The translations under genes and the position numbers were made by a program. Positions 27,666-35,520 of a DNA stretch of 64,000 nt are shown here, one piece after another. This stretch comes from Saprospiraceae bacterium (GTDB taxonomy: Bacteria; Bacteroidota; Bacteroidia; Chitinophagales; Saprospiraceae). The number at the start of each line of letters is the position of its first letter. The first letter of the stretch is position 1. The notes under the pieces were generated by a model. It made no database searches, was not told the origin of the DNA, and saw only the letters and a program-made list of their open reading frames with translations. The DNA is taken from contig JADJLG010000001.1 in assembly GCA_016710235.1 (NCBI GenBank), positions 1,787,501 through 1,851,500 on the forward strand, given 5' to 3'.

Positions 27666-28074
27666 GAAATGCACTGTCTATATAGCTATTGTATTAGGAT
27701 GCTCAATGCAATTCTCTTGTAAGAAGTGCAATAAGGCAATGTATTTTCATCTAGATTATTTATACCCAAAGCAAAAAGTGACGTTAATTATTAATGATGA
27801 ACTGGTTTATAAAAAAACAATAAATAAATTTGAGCCCTTTAATGCTCTCAAGCAAAAGAAGTATTGTTCCGACCTGTGTTTGGATAGAATAAGGAATAAA
27901 AATGTAAAAGTTTATTTTCAAGTTAATGATATTGACACGCTATTGATTTTGGACTCAGAGAAAATATCTGGAATTTATTTAGGATATGGCATTAATGAAA
28001 ATCAACTCAATGTATTGGTAGATTCAACAGGGAAAGGCTTATTTTGGGGAGGGAGAAGAGTAGGATTTGAATAG
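27655..28074 (+). CDS. putative immunity lipoprotein for the protease tip
   Basis: I prefer the ATG at 27655 (139 residues) over the one 30 nt upstream, because it places a proper lipoprotein signal at the N-terminus: MIFKKCTVYIAIVLGCSMQFSC, with the lipobox ending in FSC. The start overlaps the end of the protease-tip gene by 11 nt, implying translational coupling. The mature part (YFHLDYLYPKQKVTLIINDE...) is beta-rich, with no family I recognise. Export fits neutralisation of an extracytoplasmic protease, for example as an inhibitor. Function is inferred. Confidence 0.68.
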   Translation: MIFKKCTVYIAIVLGCSMQFSCKKCNKAMYFHLDYLYPKQKVTLIINDELVYKKTINKFEPFNALKQKKYCSDLCLDRIRNKNVKVYFQVNDIDTLLILDSEKISGIYLGYGINENQLNVLVDSTGKGLFWGGRRVGFE

Positions 28075-28103
28075 TGAAAGTTATAAAGGACACTATCCTC
28101 ATG

Positions 28104-28129
28104 CTGGCGCAAGTCATAGACTTGCACAG
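28104..28129. repeat. palindromic repeat between convergent genes, copy 2
   Basis: CTGGCGCAAGTC and GACTTGCACAG flank a 3-nt loop. It shares GCGCAAGTC-n-TAGACTTG with the copy at 18016-18044. It too lies between convergent genes (stops at 28074 and 28140). Confidence 0.6.
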
Positions 28130-28139
28130 TTAAAAGAAC

Positions 28140-28400
28140 CTAAAAATAGTGTCCTTTAGCAGAGAGAATCAAGACAGTATCATTGACGACTTCATAAACT
28201 AGCCTATGTTCTTTAGATATCCTGCGAGACCAAGCACCAGATAGATTATATTTAAGTGGTTCGGGTTTACCAACACCAGAATATGGATGAATTTTTATAT
28301 CATCAATGAGTTGAGCAATTTTTTTAAGTATGGTTTTATTGGCGGTAAAAATCCAATACTGAAGATCTTCTTCGGCATCAGGCAGGAAGATTACTTCCAT
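28140..28400 (-). CDS. Txe/YoeB family mRNA interferase toxin
   Basis: An 86-residue RelE-superfamily endoribonuclease that cleaves mRNA in the ribosome. The YoeB-type catalytic residues are in place: Glu47, Arg66 in EHRLVYEV, and the C-terminal His84-Tyr85 in AKGHYF. The length matches YoeB (84 residues). Its start overlaps the antitoxin gene by 10 nt, the usual antitoxin-first order. Together with the XRE gene upstream it forms a three-gene operon. Confidence 0.9.
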   Translation of the reverse strand: MEVIFLPDAEEDLQYWIFTANKTILKKIAQLIDDIKIHPYSGVGKPEPLKYNLSGAWSRRISKEHRLVYEVVNDTVLILSAKGHYF

Positions 28401-28609
28401 AAGGCGTTTAGTTGATCAGTAGTATAGACTTTTCCTTTACCATCTTTATAATCTTGCCTTGCCTTCTGGATTTTCGCCACAAACTCAGGATTATAGTTAT
28501 CTTCTTCAGTTACCTCAAACTTTATTTTGAGGGCTTGCATAAATGCTTTTAAGGCTATAACTTGCTCATTTGTCTGTGGATGTGCAATAAATACTTCTTG
28601 TGTTTTCAT
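28391..28609 (-). CDS. antitoxin of the YoeB-type toxin (DUF2683-like)
   Basis: A 72-residue protein with QTNEQVIALKAFMQALKIKF, then YNPEFVAKIQKARQDYKDGK and a C-terminal DQLNALW. This matches the small DUF2683-type proteins that precede YoeB/Txe toxins in Bacteroidota. It would neutralise the downstream toxin through its C-terminal region. It overlaps the toxin gene by 10 nt and the XRE gene by 4 nt (ATGA). Confidence 0.75.
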   Translation of the reverse strand: MKTQEVFIAHPQTNEQVIALKAFMQALKIKFEVTEEDNYNPEFVAKIQKARQDYKDGKGKVYTTDQLNALWK

Positions 28610-28950
28610 AGAGCAGCAATATTTTTAAATTTAACAGATTTAATAAAACCTTCTAGAACATGGAGAATATGACTTTTATCATTGATATCCATTTTGTCGG
28701 ACTCACAAAGACGTTGTAACATAATAGGATTTTTAAATAAATCAGCTTTGTCCGTTTCTCCTAAAAGATAGCCCACAGTAGTACTCAAATGGCTTGAAAT
28801 ATTTTTAGCCACATCAATACTTGGGGTCATCTCGTCCCTTTCATACCTGCCAATTACTGAAATAGAAGTATTAAGAAGTTTAGCTAATTCTTCTTGTGTC
28901 ATCTTTCTTACCTTGTGGAGAGCCGCCATTCTTTTATCGAAAGTATCCAT
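28606..28950 (-). CDS. XRE-family regulator of the toxin-antitoxin operon
   Basis: A 114-residue protein with an HTH at residues about 17-65 (MTQEELAKLLNTSISVIGRY, MTPSIDVAKNIS). It is the first gene of an operon with the antitoxin (4-nt overlap) and the YoeB toxin. It has a normal N-terminus, unlike the two repeat-fused XRE genes in this island. It probably represses its own operon. A promoter matching the Bacteroidota consensus lies upstream. Confidence 0.85.
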   Translation of the reverse strand: MDTFDKRMAALHKVRKMTQEELAKLLNTSISVIGRYERDEMTPSIDVAKNISSHLSTTVGYLLGETDKADLFKNPIMLQRLCESDKMDINDKSHILHVLEGFIKSVKFKNIAAL

Positions 28951-28998
28951 ATAAAAACTCTTAAAAGGGTTATTAAACTGTGTTTTTGCTTAATGATG

Positions 28999-29030
28999 CA
29001 AATATAGAACACTTTTTCGAGCTATTAAAA
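28999..29030 (-). promoter_or_regulatory. promoter of the XRE-antitoxin-toxin operon
   Basis: On the minus strand TTTT (29027-29030), a 20-nt spacer and TATATTTG (28999-29006) fit TTTG-N20-TAnnTTTG with one -33 mismatch. They lie 48 nt before the start codon, leaving room for an operator. Confidence 0.5.
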
Positions 29031-29186
29031 CCTAAAATTTATTGTAATTAAATCCGAATAGAGCACCTTTGAACCGTAAACGGTTTTAAATTTATTCTTA
29101 TAATATATTTTAGTTTAGGGATCTAAGACATCAAAAGCGAGCTCCCCTATTGGCGCACATCTTAAAGTAGAGCCAAACCGAGTCTA
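29031..29186. other. gap with no recognised feature
   Basis: Short AT-rich stretch between two minus-strand XRE genes. I see no gene in it. Confidence 0.3.
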
Positions 29187-29492
29187 TTAAACATTACCAG
29201 TAATTTCTTCAATGAAGTTGAGGATGTTTTTGTCTTTGACAAGGATGGAGGAATTACCGACAAAGAAATCCAGACTTACTTCAAGAGCCTCAGCAATATT
29301 GCTTGCGAACTCAATAGAGGGCATCATATCACCACTTTCATAGCGACCTACAATAGGGCCAGAAGTTCCGATCTTCTCTGCCAGTTTTTTTCTGGTGAAG
29401 CCTTCGACTTTTCTACATTCTGTGGATTCATTTTCTGGAGATTGCCAAATCAATACTGTATTCTGGTAAAAGTATTTTGAAGCAATGTCCAT
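29187..29492 (-). CDS. C-terminally truncated XRE-family regulator
   Basis: A 101-residue paralogue of the protein at 18061-18444, clearly alike over residues 1-95, including the repeat-encoded leader. It ends early at EEITGNV, where the other continues with DIAKLPSQKQGELFNVLDAY. In the HTH, RYERGDMM has become RYESGDMM. The lost tail and the substitution suggest decay after duplication. DNA binding may still be possible. Confidence 0.65.
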   Translation of the reverse strand: MDIASKYFYQNTVLIWQSPENESTECRKVEGFTRKKLAEKIGTSGPIVGRYESGDMMPSIEFASNIAEALEVSLDFFVGNSSILVKDKNILNFIEEITGNV

Positions 29493-29597
29493 AATCTTCA
29501 GAATGGATTAAAACGAACCCGCATTGTTCAGTGTCCCATGTAATAATTGATCCTTATACAGCAGGAGTTAATTATCTTTACTTTGATCATGCGGGAG
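29408..29597. repeat. 190-bp direct repeat R3
   Basis: Third copy. It encodes the leader of the truncated XRE gene on the minus strand and on the plus strand leads into the third displaced rhs end. Similarity to R1 continues leftward across the XRE gene (about 29206-29492 against 18190-18444). Confidence 0.85.
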
Positions 29598-30442
29598 ATA
29601 GAAGATCATAGTGAGAGTATGGTTGAGCAGAAGCCGGGGGCTATAGCTCGCGATATCGCTTCACGGGCAAGGAGCTTGACCCATTGAGCGGCTTGTATGA
29701 CTTTGGAACGCGCTACTACGATCCGAGGCTGAGTGTGTGGTATGGTGTCGATCCACTGGCAGAGAAAGCACCTGGATGAAATCCATTCCGATATGGGTTT
29801 AATAACCCGATTAGAATGATAGATCCAAATGGTATGAATGAAATGCCTCCGGAGGGATTTACAGGAGATGCATGATGTGATAAAGATGGATGTTTTAATA
29901 AGATAAAAGAAGACTATTATCAATGGACCGACGATAATGGTAAGGATATGGGAGTTTATTTTAATAAATCGACAGAAGTAAATCCAAAAAGATCTTTATT
30001 TTCATCCATGGGTGAAAAAATGAAAAATATTATTAGAAGAGTAACAGGTGACGCATTTGAATCTGATAACGGGCGTTTTAATTCTGAAGAAAGCGAAAAC
30101 GCCAATTATAAGGGTAATATTGATAATTTGCTTGCATTAGCAGATGCAATGAAAAGTGTGCAAGGAGTGTCTAATCCATTTGGACAACCAGAAAACAATG
30201 AACAAGCAGTAAAACAACTAGGAGAGATAGCTGACTGGGGTGCAGATGGCGGGAATATTTTGTACAATCTTTTGCCTAGTTATGAAAAAAGTAAACCAGC
30301 TAATCCTAATCCTTGGGGACCAAAAGGTGGTAATGATACATTTGATGCTATTTGGGGGCATCAATTGCATGATCCCAAATTTCCAGGACTTATAGTGCGA
30401 TATGATAGTGGTGGAGTAATTGTTCCTTATAAACCTAAATAA
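29589..30442 (+). pseudogene. displaced rhs end with an unknown toxin tip, inactivated
   Basis: It starts as MREIEDHSESMVEQK and matches the rhs core. One G is missing from the G-run at 29636-29640 (five instead of six), which shifts the frame. After the shift the correct frame continues (TGKELDPLSGLYDFGTRYYD) but meets TGA at 29777-29779 and at 29873-29875. At the first, relatives have tryptophan (PGWNPF-type), so TGG changed to TGA. The remaining open frame (29948-30442, 164 codons) holds most of the tip, including WGADGGNILYNLLPSYEKSK and a C-terminus ending YDSGGVIVPYKPK. I do not recognise the toxin family. A lipoprotein gene follows after 9 nt. Confidence 0.78.
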
Positions 30443-30451
30443 TTAATTAAA

Positions 30452-31045
30452 ATGGTAAAATATTCTGGGTTGGTTATACTTATTGTTTTGACTTTATTTT
30501 CATGCTTAAAAAATAATCACGGTCCAAATTGGAAAAAAATAAGAATTGGTGATTGGGATTTTAACCAATTAGTATTGCCAAATAAGACAATCATATTATG
30601 TGATAGCAATTATCAACTAGTAAGTATAGAATCATTAAATTTTGATACTTTAGTTAGCAAATTATTTTTTAGTCAAGATGGATTATTGTCGGCAAAAGAA
30701 AGGTTAAATACAAATAACGAATTAGATGGTAAAAATTATTACTTTCATGAAAATGGAGATTTGAAGTCGATAGTCACATTTAAAAATGGAAAGAAATTTG
30801 AATATGGATTTGATTATTATGAAAACTCAGGCAATCTGAAAAATTATTTGTTTTATGATTCAACTGGAGTTTTTTATTATGTTGAAAGTTATATGGATAC
30901 ATCAACAGATGTAAGCTATATTTTTAACCCCAATAATCCAAATTCTAATAAATTGATAAAGGCCAATATCCCTGATCCCCAAAAATCAAAACTATTAAAA
31001 ATGATGGAAGAAATTGGCTTGGATAGTTTGAAACAAAACCATTAG
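30452..31045 (+). CDS. putative immunity lipoprotein with MORN-like repeats
   Basis: A 197-residue predicted lipoprotein: MVKYSGLVILIVLTLFSC has a lipobox ending in Cys18. The middle has YwqK/MORN-variant-like strands (FSQDGLLSAKERLN, YYFHENGDLKSIVTFKNGKK, YYENSGNLKNYLFYDSTG). Such repeats occur in antitoxins and immunity proteins of polymorphic toxin systems. It follows the third, broken rhs tip by 9 nt. It seems intact although its toxin is not, so it may persist as an orphan immunity gene. Confidence 0.65.
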   Translation: MVKYSGLVILIVLTLFSCLKNNHGPNWKKIRIGDWDFNQLVLPNKTIILCDSNYQLVSIESLNFDTLVSKLFFSQDGLLSAKERLNTNNELDGKNYYFHENGDLKSIVTFKNGKKFEYGFDYYENSGNLKNYLFYDSTGVFYYVESYMDTSTDVSYIFNPNNPNSNKLIKANIPDPQKSKLLKMMEEIGLDSLKQNH

Positions 31046-31154
31046 ATAAAATTATCTTTCTATCGGTGTGCTTTTGTGGCTATGCCATGATATGCTGTAA
31101 GTGTCGTATTTTATCACTGTTCGGCGTAAGTGGTGCCTAGGTAGGAGTTTAGGT
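31046..31154. other. short gap between convergent genes
   Basis: No gene and no clear hairpin. Unlike the two other convergent gaps it lacks the palindromic repeat. Confidence 0.3.
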
Positions 31155-31409
31155 TTATTCATAAATATCTTTTCGATGACCTAGTGTTACAATTTCAATA
31201 ATAAGTTTGGTATCAAAAATATCGTAGATAACGCGGTAGTCGCCAATTCTAATTCTGTAAGCATCTCTGCCACTCAGTTTTTTGTAACCGTTGGGACGTG
31301 GATTTTCTGTAAGCTTAGAAATAGCTTCTTTTATATTGGAGTAAAATGGCTCGTTAATTTTTTCTAATTCTTTGAGAGCCTGTTTGCTGAACTCTAATGA
31401 GTAAGGCAT
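31155..31409 (-). CDS. RelE/ParE-family toxin
   Basis: An 84-residue RelE-type protein with FSKQALKELEKINEPF, the KLSGRDAYRIRIGDYRVIYDI core and the end TLGHRKDIYE. RelE members cleave mRNA on the ribosome, while ParE members poison gyrase. RIRIGDYRVIYDI with GHRKDIY is closer to RelE. Its ATG shares one base with the antitoxin stop, so the two genes are coupled. Confidence 0.9.
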   Translation of the reverse strand: MPYSLEFSKQALKELEKINEPFYSNIKEAISKLTENPRPNGYKKLSGRDAYRIRIGDYRVIYDIFDTKLIIEIVTLGHRKDIYE

Positions 31410-31624
31410 TAAGATTTGTTCTTGCGTTTTTCCTCAATCATTCTAAATGCTTCATTCATTGGGATTCGTTCGCCGGTATCATTTTTTTTAGCTTCATCAT
31501 AAAGGCGAATATCTTCTAACTCTTCCAGTTCTTCCATTAAAGTATCAAACTCTTTAGCAAGAAGTATCACCATAGATTTATTGCCATTGGCATCTTTAAT
31601 ATATTGTGGATGTAAGGTAAGCAT
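31409..31624 (-). CDS. antitoxin partner of the RelE-type toxin
   Basis: A 71-residue protein with an N-terminal half like Phd/RelB-type antitoxins (YIKDANGNKSMVILLAKEFD), an acidic helix (MEELEELEDIRLYDEAKK) and a basic tail. It lies directly upstream of the toxin with a 1-nt overlap. It is expected to bind the toxin and autoregulate the pair. Confidence 0.78.
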   Translation of the reverse strand: MLTLHPQYIKDANGNKSMVILLAKEFDTLMEELEELEDIRLYDEAKKNDTGERIPMNEAFRMIEEKRKNKS

Positions 31625-31707
31625 AATCTGATTTTTTTTGCTGTTTGAATATTTTGTTCAAAAAAAAAATTGAAATTATTTTTTAGTCAGCACCGTATCA
31701 ATGATAT

Positions 31708-31902
31708 TCATAACTTGCTTTTGTCCTTATCATTCAGTTGAGCAATGAAGTGAACTTGTTGTGAAGCCCTTTTATCATGAATGGTAACAGTCTTTGGAGT
31801 GAAATTACTATAGTGAACTATCACGTTAATACAAACACCGTATAAAGAAGATGGTTTATCCAAAATCTCAATAGAAGTTTCTACAAATCCTTTTTTAATC
31901 AT
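31708..31902 (-). CDS. small hypothetical protein
   Basis: A 64-codon frame ending HFIAQLNDKDKSKL, with a beta-rich middle (YGVCINVIVHYSNFTPKTVTI). I do not recognise it. It may be a small gene upstream of the RelE pair or a remnant of an island gene. It has no visible partner. Confidence 0.3.
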   Translation of the reverse strand: MIKKGFVETSIEILDKPSSLYGVCINVIVHYSNFTPKTVTIHDKRASQQVHFIAQLNDKDKSKL

Positions 31903-31989
31903 TTTTTCTGAATTTCTGAAGTACCTCCCGTTTAGTAGAGCAATTTCTTAACAATATTAGTAATAAATATCCAAACTCATAGGCTCTTT

Positions 31990-32172
31990 TTTAAATGGAG
32001 AAAGTTTCAAAACGGTACTATGGATGAATTCATATACGAGTCATTTTTCTTGAATGATTCATTGAGACCGGAGCAGACCTTTGTAAAAGAGTATGTGTAT
32101 GATACTTGGGGCCGGATGATGTCCATGACAAACCCCGGGGGAGAGCTAGTGCAATACCACTATGCTTTGTAA
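31990..32172 (+). pseudogene. internal rhs fragment
   Basis: An open stretch without its own start, reading KWRKFQNGTMDEFIYESFFL, then RPEQTFVKEYVYDTWGRMMS, and ending ELVQYHYAL at TAA 32170-32172. It is a typical YD-repeat segment of Bacteroidota Rhs proteins. It corresponds to the part expected just N-terminal to the start of the truncated rhs at about 23602. It therefore looks like a piece of the lost rhs body left at the far end of the island. Confidence 0.7.
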
Positions 32173-32289
32173 TATTGAATTTAGTGCACATATTTTAGAT
32201 AACATAGGTGTCATTTTAGCGATTGGGATGAAAATTAATGTAACTCAAATATGGCTTGAATTTCAGCTGGTAATCAAGTATGTTCGTTT

Positions 32290-32297
32290 TATCTTTG
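32290..32297 (+). promoter_or_regulatory. -7 box of the sortilin-like gene
   Basis: TATCTTTG is a perfect Bacteroidota -7 element. It lies 17 nt before the ATG at 32315, which supports that start over any upstream one. No TTTG is found at the -33 distance. Confidence 0.5.
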
Positions 32298-32314
32298 TGA
32301 CAAAGTCAAAGTTT

Positions 32315-34807
32315 ATGAGGAAAAGTGCATTGATCTACATGATTTGGAGTATAGTGATGCCATTGCTGGCTCAATACCAACCGGGGCTTGTTCGAAAAGA
32401 GAATACAGGACCGTGGAGACACCATCAATGGTTGATGATGAATAATCCAACTTATGAAGAGCTGAGCTCTCAAAAAATCATGGAACTTCAAGCCAGAGTG
32501 GCAGAAATGGCTCCAGAGCGATCGATCTCTCGTCAGGGGGAAGGATGGGAGTACATGGATCTCGCCGGTGCACTGACGACCCAAGATAGCATCAAGATTT
32601 CCGGGAGAATACGAGCTTTAGATTACAACCAGGGTAAACTCCGCATAGGTGCTGCATCAGGGGGTGTTTGGGAAGTTTCATATCCAGCAGTGAGTGCTCC
32701 CAGACCACTAGGACTTTTTCAAATCACATCAGCCAATATTGGAGCATTAGCCACCCATCCCTTGAATTCAGACATCATCCTGGTCGGTACCGGCGAAGCA
32801 AACGTGAGTTCTGGTACAGGTATCTGGAAATCCCAAGACGGTGGTGCAAATTGGTATAGGGTGAATGTCCCGAATTCATCTGATGCTTATACAAAGATCG
32901 TCATAGCAGAAGACGGAGTTTGCTATGCTTCTGGTTCCGGGGGATTATATAAAAGCACTGACAGTGGTGAAAACTGGACATTTCTCAAAGCTGGGTTCCA
33001 ATGGGATGTAATCACAGACCTCAAAAACTCAACCCTGGTGTACATTGCCTCGCTAGGAGCCGGAATATCAAAATCGACAAATGGTGGTGCAAACTTTTCT
33101 CTTTTGAGCTCCTCTGTATTCCCTACAGGTATCTCCAGGATAGCCTTGAGTATGTGCGCCGCTGTTCCTACTACGATCTATTCTTTATGGACCAAATCCA
33201 ATAACCAAACCGCAGGACTTTTTCGAACAGAAGACGCCGGTACCACTTGGAGAAGTTCAATCCTCCAGAGCGCAGACGGCAATCCTGCCGCCAACATTCA
33301 TGGAGATCAGGGATGGTACGATAATATGATCACCGTTTCTCCCGTGGCAAGCAAAGTCGCCTTTTGTGGCGGTACCAGTTTGCTCTATTCTAGCTTAGGC
33401 TCAATATTCAGAGGTACGACACTTGCTCATCATGCAGATATACATTGCTCAGCATGGACACCGGATGGGAAGGTAGCCTTTATCGGTACTGATGGTGGAG
33501 TGTACCTCTTCCGCATCAATGGAACAACAGCAAGTTCATTACCAAATTATTACTACAATTCTATGCCGATTACCCAATTTACTGGTGTAAGCGTAGGGAA
33601 GTCTGATAACAGTGTGATGATAGGAGGATCACAGGATAACGGTATCATGTGGAGATCAGGAGGCAACTGGGTTGGTTTTAGTGGTGATGGAGGTCCGCCT
33701 CGTGTTGATCCGACGAATGCTTCAGTACTTTATGGTGTACAAGGCTATTTCGGAAAAGAATTGTCGTTTCACCCTTATGCGAAAAACGGAAATGACAATT
33801 GGAGAGATGTGAGTTCCGGACTCAATGCACTTTGTGAGCAGTGGTATACTATGGTGACGACTGATTATAACAACCCTGCTACGATGTATTATCATGCATG
33901 TCAATATGTGTATGCATCTACTGACAAAGGTGCTACATATCAGGTACTCAACAGAAGCAGCCCATTTAATTTCGAGGTAGGATTTCTTCAAGTTTCCAAA
34001 GGGGAGAAACCTTTGGTATATTGCGGGATACACAACAATGACTTGACCAAGTTGATGGTCTATGATGTCGCAAATGCAAGCTGGACAAATAAAACGCCAT
34101 ATGGTAAGAATAATGGCCGCACATGGTCAAAAGTTTTTCCTTCGCAGGTGGACGAAAAAGTAGCTTATGCTGCAATGACCGGCAACGGCAACAGCACCAG
34201 TGGTAACAAAATTTTTAAAACAATTGATGGAGGAGACAACTGGACCAACATTACCGGCAATATACCAGATGTGCCGATACTGTCTGTTTTAGAAAATCCG
34301 TATAGCCCTTCTCAAATTTATGTGGGTACAGATGGATTTGGAGTCTTTCGAACATTAGATGGAGGTCGTAATTATGAGCGATGGGACAGAGACCTTCCTT
34401 ATGGTGTAAAAGTGAATACTTTGGATTATGTCGATGATACACCTCATGGTGGTAATTTTTATGTGGTGATTGGAGCTTATGGGCACGCATTGATGAGGAG
34501 AGAAATCCCTATGTCGGAATTAGTTGCTACACAAGATCCTGCTAGTGTCCAAACAGCAAAAATTTTATCTCTTCAGCAAATTCAGGACGAAATTATATTA
34601 TCGCTGAGGGCAAAGGCCGGAGCAAAGTATAATATTGAATTATTGAATTTAAATGGGGATGTAGCGATCTCAGAAATATTGAAGTCAGCTCATGAGGGTA
34701 TGAATACTGTTTCGATGAAAGTAGCATCTATATCTTCAGGTATGTATATCGTCAGACTCACGGAAAATTTTCAGTACCTGGAAGCCAGAAAAATAGTAAT
34801 AGACTAA
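32315..34807 (+). CDS. sortilin/BNR-like beta-propeller protein with T9SS sorting domain
   Basis: An 830-residue secreted protein. I choose the ATG at 32315 because it gives a signal peptide (MRKSALIYMIWSIVMPLLAQ) and lies just after a -7 box; the frame is open further upstream. Residues about 60-730 contain many BNR/VPS10-type propeller blades with the pattern SxDGGxxW (IWKSQDGGANWYR, LYKSTDSGENWTF, IFKTIDGGDNWTN). Similar domains occur in sortilins, glycosidases and reelin-like surface proteins. The last about 80 residues are a T9SS type A sorting domain (YNIELLNLNGDVAISE, ISSGMYIVRL). It is probably surface-bound or secreted. No catalytic residues can be assigned. It begins at the right edge of the rhs island. 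Confidence 0.87.
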   Translation: MRKSALIYMIWSIVMPLLAQYQPGLVRKENTGPWRHHQWLMMNNPTYEELSSQKIMELQARVAEMAPERSISRQGEGWEYMDLAGALTTQDSIKISGRIRALDYNQGKLRIGAASGGVWEVSYPAVSAPRPLGLFQITSANIGALATHPLNSDIILVGTGEANVSSGTGIWKSQDGGANWYRVNVPNSSDAYTKIVIAEDGVCYASGSGGLYKSTDSGENWTFLKAGFQWDVITDLKNSTLVYIASLGAGISKSTNGGANFSLLSSSVFPTGISRIALSMCAAVPTTIYSLWTKSNNQTAGLFRTEDAGTTWRSSILQSADGNPAANIHGDQGWYDNMITVSPVASKVAFCGGTSLLYSSLGSIFRGTTLAHHADIHCSAWTPDGKVAFIGTDGGVYLFRINGTTASSLPNYYYNSMPITQFTGVSVGKSDNSVMIGGSQDNGIMWRSGGNWVGFSGDGGPPRVDPTNASVLYGVQGYFGKELSFHPYAKNGNDNWRDVSSGLNALCEQWYTMVTTDYNNPATMYYHACQYVYASTDKGATYQVLNRSSPFNFEVGFLQVSKGEKPLVYCGIHNNDLTKLMVYDVANASWTNKTPYGKNNGRTWSKVFPSQVDEKVAYAAMTGNGNSTSGNKIFKTIDGGDNWTNITGNIPDVPILSVLENPYSPSQIYVGTDGFGVFRTLDGGRNYERWDRDLPYGVKVNTLDYVDDTPHGGNFYVVIGAYGHALMRREIPMSELVATQDPASVQTAKILSLQQIQDEIILSLRAKAGAKYNIELLNLNGDVAISEILKSAHEGMNTVSMKVASISSGMYIVRLTENFQYLEARKIVID

Positions 34808-35144
34808 TGAATCAGTTAAAAATTATTTTGATAGTCAAAAATATGTGATTGTCATATTAAAATTATTCATTTACCATATTGTATTTAGCAAAAAAAAGTC
34901 CATTCATTCATACCTAGGACGGGCCAATAAGGATTAAACCGCTTTTATTTCTGTTTGAAATAAAATAGGGATATTTCTGTACACTACAGCTAGAAACATT
35001 ATAATGAGTGTGATTTTTTAATATGATATCACAGCTTCCGGATTAAAAGAATAAAGAAGACTTAACTGTAGAAATCGGCCTTTCCTAAAGTTAAGATTTT
35101 GCAGTAATTTTTATCCTTAAATATTTCAGATGCAAAATTAGGAA
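34808..35144. other. non-coding gap
   Basis: AT-rich, with no gene that I can support. It separates the sortilin-like gene from a minus-strand relic. Confidence 0.35.
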
Positions 35145-35520
35145 TTAAGGAACAAGCATCAACTTTCTTCGCATGAGTCGCTGATCTTTCATTTGAATTT
35201 CTAAGATGCAAATACCGGGAGTTTCAGGTGCTTTTACTTCATCTCCTGAATTCACCATCACATCTTTTGTATTTTCAAAGCCAAGTATGGACATCTATTT
35301 TACAGAAGTTCCGTTATTGAGTTGTAAAGGTATCACGGTTCCTGCTTTTATAGGGTTGGTCAGGGGGAATTGATCAGAATGAACACCTTCAACATTTGCA
35401 GTTGAAGTTTTTTCAAATAGGAATGCATATTTTTTTTTAAATTCAGCTGGAGATGATTTAAATTCTATTTTATCCGGAATTTTATGGTCTGAAGAAATGT
35501 TATTTAAATTGAGATTTCAC
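35145..35520 (-). pseudogene. relic of a T9SS-secreted protein (C-terminal sorting domain)
   Basis: The minus strand reads FPLTNPIKAGTVIPLQLNNG, TSVK, then a TAG stop, and continues in frame with MSILGFENTKDVMVNSGDEV and PETPGICILEIQMKDQRLMR to a TAA at 35145-35147. This has the layout of a T9SS type A sorting domain. Open sequence extends upstream to a stop near 35520, with no start codon in a usable place. I read it as the surviving C-terminal end of a deleted surface-protein gene. Confidence 0.6.

Noticed and set aside
16270..29875. TGA codons in rhs tips as recoded tryptophan or selenocysteine
   Set aside because: Other genes in the window use TGG for Trp and TGA as a normal stop (for example upp). 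No selenocysteine-insertion-like context is apparent, and the same modules also carry frameshifts, so decay is the simpler reading.
32162..32314. Longer N-terminus of the sortilin-like protein
   Set aside because: The upstream start overlaps an rhs remnant and gives no signal peptide. The ATG at 32315 gives one and follows a -7 box.
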